From assembly GCA_947044365.1 (NCBI GenBank), contig OX345636.1:10603809-10667808 (forward strand): a stretch of 64,000 nucleotides of DNA, in the 5' to 3' direction. Position numbers and translations under genes: made by a program. Shown here piece by piece: positions 56,816 through 64,000 of this stretch. Position 1 is the first letter of the stretch. Each line of letters begins with the position of its first letter. The notes under the pieces were generated by a model. The model saw only the letters and a list, made by a program, of their open reading frames with translations, was not told where the DNA came from and made no database searches. The stretch comes from Petrosia ficiformis (lineage: Eukaryota > Porifera > Demospongiae > Haplosclerida > Petrosiidae).

Positions 56816-58463
56816 GTTTATTTTCTTGTTACCTCTATAATTTATATTTATTCATTATTATAAATAATTATATTTATAATTTTATTATTAATTTTCTCTA
56901 ATTATTGCATTGTATATTTGAAGTAATTCTCTTTTGATGGATAATACATTGTATTCGAAATGAGCTTGTACTCACCACTTGGACTCTATATATAATTATT
57001 ATATTATACCAGTTAACAATTAATAATAACTAAAAGTTGCAAAGCCTGTAGGTATTACTATCAGGTACTGACCATACCCATTGCTATGTTTATATGCCTG
57101 GCACATGATTATCTACTAATATGAGATATCCTCCGCAGCATCATTACAGTTTCACAACTGTTAGTAGTCACATGATATGTTTAATTGGTACTGTAACCAA
57201 AAAGCATATTAGCAGGAGGCAAAGCCGATACTAGGCATGTTTAAAAGTAAACTACATCACATGTAATCAAGCGAATGGGTGGGCCACTCCAGATTACATG
57301 ACATTATCAAGACCTTCATAAATGGGAAGACACCCTCTTTAAAAATTCCCCCCGTAGTCTATCTATAGGAAAGGGCAGCCGAAAAACCATCAGCGTTTAG
57401 CCATTTTCATGGGCTTATCCCTGACACCAATTATAAACACTTTGAGTGCTTCATAATGCTTGGAACTCACCCCCTACTCTGTAGGGGTCAGATGTCATAT
57501 ATGCGAGATCAGTCAAGGGTTAATTAATTAATTAATATGCTGTGTAGTTTTCACATATCAGTGGTTAGAATTACATATATCTCCAATAACATTAATATAT
57601 GTTTGTTACATCCTAACAGGAAGAATTTCACTTTCATATTACATAATGTTGTTGTTAGTGGTTTATGTTATGCTATATAATATTATAAGCAATGTATATA
57701 ATTTTGTAAAACTTTAAATCAATAATTGTAGGAATGCATGTAAAATATGTATGATACGACAATATCTGATATATATTTGGTCTATGTAAAAAATTTTGTA
57801 CGAAATTACAAAGTCTAGACTGAATGTTTATAAATGTATTTTAATAGTAATACTGAATGAATGAAATCTATACCACACTGGAATATATAGCTATCATAAT
57901 ATTATGCATCATCAAAAGTGCAGTACAATATCCTGTTTATATGACTAAAAGGGACTTTTTCTGTCTGTATAATATAGAGACAGAAAACTTCCAATCCCTG
58001 ATTTCACATTACACTTCCCTGTTATCTCATATTCCTATATATACCTGTGTGAGATAACAGGAAGTAGTTTCCTCACTAGTATTTGCAAAATTTAATAGGT
58101 TATAGACAAAACAGGCCCAGTCTGTAGATTGGGACTCGTGGAAGCCAATGAAAATTTTGAAATTTATTAATTGTGTGATGAGAATGCTCAAATACTCATA
58201 ACTATTTAAGTAGTAATTTTGCTATATTATCGGGGCGAGCCTGAGCGATCCCCACACTAAGGAGTTGGTAGAGAATTTTCCATATAATTATATATATGTA
58301 TGTATCGTACATGATTCCGTATGTTCTATTAAATCGCGAATGAATTTCAATTTTTTCATGTATGAAAATGGGAAAGAATACGAGAAGGCTACGAGGATGC
58401 ATAAGTCACATTTGCCTGCTTCTCCATTTCTGACACATCAAAACTCATATTTTTCTTCGCCAT
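56816..58463 (+). repeat. Segment paralogous to 9925-13390 of the inverted-repeat arm, with a deletion
   Basis: Same orientation as the left arm. Around 57305 the sequence jumps from the equivalent of 10490 to that of 11773, losing about 1.3 kb that includes the RING exon. It contains the decayed MITE part at 57307-57525. The right end stops at the copia insertion. Confidence 0.8.
57307..57525 (-). mobile_element. Truncated TTAA-type MITE
   Basis: Same sequence family as 11770-11988. Its far end is CAAGGGTTAA, close to the CCCTT end of the clean copy. The other end is lost at the deletion junction. Confidence 0.6.
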
Positions 58464-58468
58464 CTTAC
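58464..58468. other. Target-site duplication of the copia element, left
   Basis: CTTAC, identical to 62845-62849. Confidence 0.85.
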
Positions 58469-58722
58469 TGTTAGAGTTTTATGGCAGCAAGTCGAATAAC
58501 CAATAGTTTATTAGTTAATGCAAATCGATTATATTGAAAGAAGTAAATGAACTGATTCCTTATATAGAAGGATCTACAGAAACTATGTGCTCAACTAGAA
58601 TGTTCTACAAAAACATATGCATAAGAAACTTCTAGAATTAATCATACTAAGGTTAAATACTTATCAAAACATATCACATAAACCTGTATAAACAACTTAG
58701 TTTTAAAGTGTTAATTCCAGTA
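58469..58722 (-). repeat. LTR of the copia element (3' LTR in coding orientation)
   Basis: 254 bp. In coding orientation it ends CTCTAACA. It differs from the other LTR by one 15-bp indel and about seven substitutions, so roughly 97 percent identical. Confidence 0.9.
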
Positions 58723-58733
58723 CTCCTTCTCAC
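58723..58733 (-). promoter_or_regulatory. Polypurine tract
   Basis: GTGAGAAGGAG in coding orientation, directly before the 3' LTR; site of plus-strand DNA priming in LTR elements. Confidence 0.75.
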
Positions 58734-61700
58734 TTGAAACTTGATTGTTTAGAAAGTCCAGCAAGTGTTTGCAACTTTTCAAATGTTTCTTTTCCTAAAC
58801 CTTTTGTCAGCATATCTGCTATCATGTTGTTCGTTGGACAATATTTTAGTTTTATATTTCGATTGTTGACTTGTTCTCGGATTAAATGATATCCTATATC
58901 GATATTTTTCGATCTTCCATGGCATTGTGGGTTCTTGGATAAACAAATTGCAGCTTGATTATCCTCATACAGGATTGTAGGTTCTGACAGTTTTCCTTGC
59001 AGGTCAGTATTGAGTTGCCTCAACCATATTGCCTCTTGTGCTGCCAGTGATAGAGCAATGTACTCAGCCTCAGCCGTTGACAGGGCAACACACGATTGCT
59101 TTCTGCTTTTCCAGCTTATAGCTGTCCCACCAACTTGAAATATATACCATGAGGTTGATTTGCGGTCATCTAGATCACCTGCCAAGTCAGAATCAGAAAG
59201 CCAACACAACTGCTCGAGTCATTCTTCTTGTAAGTGAGACCTAAATTGTGTGTTCCTTTAAGGCTATCTTTTTTACAGCAATCCAGTGTTCTTTTGTTGG
59301 TTTTGAACAATATTTTGCAACATTGGAGACAGCGAATGTGATGTCGGGCCTTGTCATCATCGACAGATATTGCAGACTTCCAACTGCTGAATGATATAGA
59401 CACTCATCCAGCATCTTTTAGACCAGATTTCTCTAAACGCTGAGGGTATAGACTGGTTGACCAATCCATACTGATTTTTCTGTACTATTCAGAGTGATTC
59501 AAACACCAAGGAGATACTGTAAGTCGCCAAGATCTTTAACTGCAAATTCAGCAGATTCAGTTTACTTTTCACATCATCCATCTTTCTCTTGTCTTTTGTG
59601 GCTATTAGGATATCATCGACATAAACGGCAATTATACTAATATAAAGACATGGGTCGCTCTCAAGAGTCATGTTCCAGCACCTTAGAGCTTGCTTCAATC
59701 CATATAGGCTACGCTTAAGCTTGTAGACCACATGCTCTTTTCCTTTAACTTGGAATCCTTCTGGTTGACTGATATATACTTCTTCTTGTAAAATCACCAT
59801 TGAAAAAGACTGATGTAACATCCATTTGATGTAGCATCATATCATTTTGAATGGCAATAGCGATAATTGACTGGATGGATTCAAACTTTACAACTGGGCT
59901 AAAGGTTTCGTCATAGTCTTGTCCTGCCTTTTGAGAAAAACCTTGAGCAACCAATCTTGACTGGAACCTTTCGACAGATCCATCGGCTCTGAGTTTACGT
60001 TTGTAAACCCACTTGCTTCCCACAGGTTTTCTCCCTTTTGGAAGCTCCACCAGATCATACACATCATTTGTTTTAAGAGATGTCATCTCTTTCTCCATAG
60101 CTTCTATCCATTTGTCTTTTTCGGGACTGCTGGAAGCTTCTTCAAATGTAGTGGGCTCTCGATACTGCTCTGTTGTGTGTGTGCTATTGATCCACACACT
60201 ATAGTATTTGGGCTTTCGCCTTTCTCGGTTGGAACGTTGCAGACTGGTCTCATTCTCTGATGACTCATTTGTGTAACTTGATTATTATCAGGTGGTACAT
60301 CATCATGATTGACTGTTTTCTGAGCATCTTGTTGAGAGACTTGACAATCATCTTTAGTTACATCAATTTCTACTAACTTGCATGGCTCATCAGCTTCATT
60401 ATCCACCTGCTCCTTCTCAAGTCCAACTTTGCTTTCATCGAATTTAACATCACGGCTATAGAAAACTTTTTTATCTTGAGGACAATACAAACGATAACCT
60501 TTAACTGTAGTTCCATTGCCTAAAAGAACACATCTTTTTGCTTTGACATCTAATTTTCTTCTTTCTTCTTTTGGAATGTGTGCATATGTCACACAGCCAA
60601 ACACCTTGAGATGATTGACAGCTGGTTTCCTGCCTGACCAGGCCTCATATGGTGTTGAACGATCAACAGAATTTGTGAGGCTTCTGTTTCTTAAATACAC
60701 AGCTGTTGTCAAGGCTTCTGCCCCAAAACTTTGAGATAATTAAGCTCCAACAAGCATAGATCTAACTGCTTTCAAAAGTGTACGATTAAGTCGCTCGGCC
60801 ACACCATTTTGCTCTGGTGACCTCGGTACAGTAAATTCGTGTGTGAAATATATATAGCTGAAATTCAGATGAAGTATATTCCCCTCCATTGTCGGAACGA
60901 AGCGTTTTTAGTACTCGTCCTGTTTCTCTCTCAACCATTGCCTTCCATTCTTTGAAATACTGAAACACCTGACTTTTTTTGGCTTCAATATGTACACCCA
61001 CACAAATCTTGTCTTGTTGTCTATGAAGGTAAGAAAATACTCTGCTCCACTGAGAGACTTCGCATTTATTTTCCTGCAGACATCACTGTGAACCAGTTCT
61101 AAACAGTGCTTTTGCTCGGTTGTCTCCAGTAGTGGGAAATGGACTACGATGGAGTTTTCCTTGTGCACATGACTTATACAATTCCATTTCATCAGACACA
61201 TCGCTAGAGCTTACACCTTTAACTAACTGGTCATTCGCCGACTTCCTCAGACTCGATACATTCAAATGTCCATAACGTTGGTGCCACACCTTGATGCGAC
61301 TTTGATGCTTTACTGTATTTACAATTTTCTGCAAATCAGCAATCTCACAGCTCAAGCAATAGAGACTTCCAAGTTTTGTTGCTAAACCAACGACTTCATT
61401 GTCTTCATCAAGAATCTCACATATAGATTTGTCGAGTCTAATTATCATTCCATATGATGTTGCTTTTAAAATGCTTAGCAAGTGGTATGACAGCTCTGGT
61501 ACGTACAGAACATCATGAAGAGTACCATCTTTGTACAGTCTGTCAAGTTGTTTTAACTTCAGTTGAACTGTTCCTTGCTTTGAAGTCTCAATACTCCTCC
61601 CGTCTCCTAATGTTACGATCTGAGGTGTATTCTGGTCCTCCAATTTGTCAAACATTGCATGGGTTGCAACAAATGTGGCATGTTGCTCCAGAGTCAGTGA

Positions 61701-62552
61701 TTCAGTTATTTCTAAGTTCACCATCAGCTGCTAGTGCATGTACAGCTACAAGTCCAATACTAGTACCATTTTCATTCTTCTTTTTCCAATTACTGTTCTT
61801 ATGTGAGTGTGGTTTCTTTGGCTTTTCATATTTTTGTTCATTGCATTCATAGCAGTCCTTTTGAATGTGTCCCAGTTTACCACATTGGTGACAGTGCACT
61901 CCTTTTTTCCACTTTTGTTTGCTTCCGGCTTGCACTCAGGGCTTCTCCATGATCTGTCATAGTCTCTTCATGACGCTCTTTAGACTTTCTTTCTTCATAT
62001 AGTAAACGGTCGATTACAATTTCCATTGAGGGAACGTTTTCGTTGGCTTCCAGCGCTGTAACAAGCATATCGTAAGACTCAGGAAGACTAGCCAATAATT
62101 GAACTACTCGGTCTTCTTCTTCTGTTTTAGCTCCAATCGCATCGAGCTCGTTGAATATCTCGGTCATCTTCTTGATATGCTCCTGAACTGGCTCTCCTTG
62201 TTTCAAACGCAAGGAGTGAAGTTTACGGCGTACTACCAATTTGTTTGCCCAGGTCTTCTTCTGGAATTGGCTTCTACGTTTCTTCCAGACTTCAACGGGT
62301 TCTTCGGGCTCACCTATCAGGTATAACAACGATGGATCGATACCAAGCACAATTGCAGCTAGTGCTCAATCTTTCCCTGTTCAGTATTTTGTAACCGTGC
62401 CCAGCAGGGGCATCTCGACTTGGTGTTGTCTCTGTTTCATTGACAATGCCCCACAGATCTCCTTTCATTAGTGCCATTTGACACTGCAGTTTCCAAGTAG
62501 CATAATTGCTACCATTGAGAGGAACAACACTAACACTTTTCGCTTCTGCCAT
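58734..62552 (-). pseudogene. copia gag-pol remnant
   Basis: ATG at 62552 lies just after the primer site. In order: gag (about 62550-61950), CCHC zinc knuckle (CHQCGKLGHIQKDC near 61870), protease region, GAG-pre-integrase with its His/Cys motif (WHQRYGHLN near 61290), integrase core ([17 protein letters not shown] near 60880), integrase C-terminus, reverse transcriptase (SKWVYKRK, then YVDDIL near 59615), and RNase H (AISWKSRKQS, STAEAEYIALS near 59060) to a stop at about 58730. Frames change at about 62360, 61930, 61715, 61100, 60780, 59790 and 59210, so no complete polyprotein is possible. All domains are present. Copia elements encode one polyprotein cleaved by their own protease. Confidence 0.9.
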
Positions 62553-62557
62553 CGTAG

Positions 62558-62575
62558 CGTACTGGGCTCATAACC
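62558..62575 (-). other. Primer-binding site, initiator-Met half-tRNA type
   Basis: GGTTATGAGCCCAGTAC directly follows the 5' LTR. It is complementary, with about two mismatches, to the anticodon-loop end of the 5' half of initiator tRNA-Met, the primer type used by Drosophila copia. Confidence 0.75.
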
Positions 62576-62844
62576 TGTTAGAGTTTTATGGCAGCAAGTC
62601 AAATAACCAATAGTTTATTAGTTAATGCAAATCGATTATATTGAAAGAAGATAACTAACTATACATAAATGAACTGATTCCTTATATAGAAGGATCTACA
62701 GAAACTATGTGCTCAACTAGAATGTTCTACAAAAACATATGTATAACAAACTTCTAGAATTAATCATACAAAGTTTAAATACCTATCAAAACATATCACA
62801 TAAACCTGTATAAACAACTTAGTTTTAAAGTGTTAATTCCAATA
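62576..62844 (-). repeat. LTR of the copia element (5' LTR in coding orientation)
   Basis: 269 bp, longer than its partner by a 15-bp block (TAACTAACTATACA region near 62655). Begins TATTGGAATTAACAC in coding orientation. Confidence 0.9.
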
Positions 62845-62849
62845 CTTAC
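62845..62849. other. Target-site duplication of the copia element, right
   Basis: CTTAC, identical to 58464-58468. Confidence 0.85.
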
Positions 62850-63207
62850 TACACCTGACTACATGTGTCTCTCACCACACCTTCTAGGGTTGCCAAACAA
62901 TGATTATCATTCCCTAGTATGTTGGCACAAGTTGAAAATTGGGTCAATCACTTTATCTTACTTTATTAGGGAGCCCCTGATAAGTAATTTGGGGCACTCA
63001 TGATCATGTAATATATAACAAGGTTGACATGAAAACACTCTCAAAATGTGTTTAGGATCAGATAAAAATTAAAGAAGTCAAAAATATTTCATATTTGGTT
63101 GCATTGTATTTCAATTTTTTTTAAATGTATTTTTATGTAAGTAGTCGATTTTGGGATAGCCCATCATGTTTCTGATCCATTCATTTACATATTCCATTTA
63201 CCAATAG
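62850..63207. other. Intron sequence before the B-box exon
   Basis: From about 63005 on it is paralogous to the spacer of the giant inverted repeat (13410-13590), ending in the same CCAATAG acceptor. 62850-63004 has no counterpart in the spacer. Confidence 0.6.
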
Positions 63208-64000
63208 GGAGACAAGTATTTCATAAGCTGTCCTTCTTGTCGTAAACTCACACAAGTAACTGACACAGGAGCTGCTGATCTCTCTACAGCCTTCATCATT
63301 AATAACCTCTTACAAATACAAGTCGAAATGAAGAAAGCCCTACATGAACCTGGATGTGAACTTCATCATGATATTCTCAAGATATATTGTGAAACATGTC
63401 AGGAGCTTATCTGTAGAGATTGTGCAGTAAGTAAACAGCATCAAAATTATGAGAACAAGCTCATTACTGAATGCTATCCTGATCATCATCAAGTGATAGA
63501 CACAATAGTGAAAACGAAAGTAGCTGACATTAATACAGCACTGACTGACCTCATCACTCGAGAGAATGATATTAAAAAGCAGGGAGAAGATATCAAGAAA
63601 GATATCCATACACAAGCTGAACTTATAATAAGTCTAGTTCAACAGTCAAAGGAACAGCTACTTCAACAAGTAGACACTGTAGTACAACAGAAGCTTTAAT
63701 TGCTACACCAACAGAAAGAAGAGGCAATGATATATAGTCTTGAACCAGCTGAAGAGTTGTGAGGAATTTGTAGAACAGAGTCTGAAAGTAGGAAGTCAAC
63801 AACATGTATTGAGAGAGAAACAGAGTATTAGTAAAGTAATGATGACAGTCTGTCAAGGTGTCAACCCTGCAGTATTTCAACCAACAGAGGAGGCTAACAT
63901 TGAATTCATTAGCAAACAAACATCAGTTGGAAAGTACGAGAGTATTGGTGAATTGAAGTCTAAAACATTAGAAAAATCGACAGTTGTGAAGAACACTTGT
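63208..64000 (+). pseudogene. TRIM-like second exon with premature stops, runs off the window
   Basis: Starts in phase 0 after CCAATAG with the last RING Cys pair (YFISCPSCRK). The B-box 2 follows (CELHHDILKIYCETCQELIC, RDCAVSKQHQNYEN; the final His of the intact gene is Tyr here), then the coiled coil. A TAA at about 63697 replaces a Gln codon, and a frame shift follows near 63730. The rest (EEFVEQSLKVGSQQ and the start of the filamin linker) continues to the window end in another frame. No RING exon remains upstream, since it was lost in the deletion at about 57305, so this cannot make a complete protein. Confidence 0.8.

Larger units (their letters stand above)
58469..62844 (-). mobile_element. 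Ty1/copia LTR retrotransposon, complete but broken
   Basis: 4.4 kb with two LTRs, a 5-bp CTTAC target duplication, a primer site and a polypurine tract, in the canonical copia domain order (integrase before reverse transcriptase). It inserted into the intron upstream of the B-box exon at 63208. The LTR divergence shows it is not a fresh insertion. Confidence 0.92.

Overview
The window is eukaryotic: AT-rich, intron-containing, full of repeats, with spliced metazoan signalling domains. It holds a scattered RING–B-box–coiled-coil–filamin–NHL (TRIM-like) family, one ZU5 plus Death-domain gene, and Crypton, hAT, Ty3/gypsy, Ty1/copia and piggyBac-like relics. This mix fits an early-branching animal, most likely a demosponge. 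That assignment is inference from family content, not from a marker gene.

Layout. 0-4.6 kb: two divergent RING exons around a 190-bp shared promoter; the plus-strand one belongs to the only TRIM-like gene here that looks intact (2178-4571). 5.7-7.3 kb: dispersed repeat and foldback hairpins. 7.66-19.77 kb: a giant inverted repeat (arms about 5.5 and 6.2 kb, 396-bp spacer) carrying two mirror copies of a RING exon, an NHL-repeat relic and several small transposons. 20.4-22.6 kb: dispersed repeat plus two tandem TTAA-flanked MITEs. 23.6-40.4 kb, minus strand: one ZU5-Death gene of at least eight exons, rebuilt from splice sites whose phases all agree; its introns hold a Crypton-like relic, two gypsy gag/protease relics, a hAT fragment, a tRNA-derived SINE and a decayed HIRAN-like gene. 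41.8-42.7 kb: an intact single-exon gene with an N-terminal coiled coil and a possible PD-(D/E)XK domain. 44.2-45.4 kb: AT tracts and foldbacks with a nested MITE. 45.9-47.9 kb: two possible exons of a minus-strand gene. 48.7-49.5 kb: long CA arrays. 51.5-52.6 kb: second copy of the 36.5-38.1 kb segment. 52.6-55.6 kb: inverted, decayed copy of the left end of the window. 55.65-58.5 kb: piggyBac-like MITE, a filamin/NHL pseudogene, and flanks paralogous to the inverted-repeat arm. 58.47-62.84 kb: a full-length but broken copia element with target-site duplication. 63.2 kb to the end: a B-box exon with premature stops.

The unifying theme is a TRIM-like cluster broken up by inverted duplication and transposition. 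Inverted structure occurs at every scale: 33- and 47-bp perfect palindromes, 100-300-bp foldbacks with a recurring GC-rich tip, a 3-kb inverted segment and the 12-kb giant inverted repeat. Genes likely to be functional are the TRIM-like gene, the ZU5-Death gene and the coiled-coil/nuclease-like gene.
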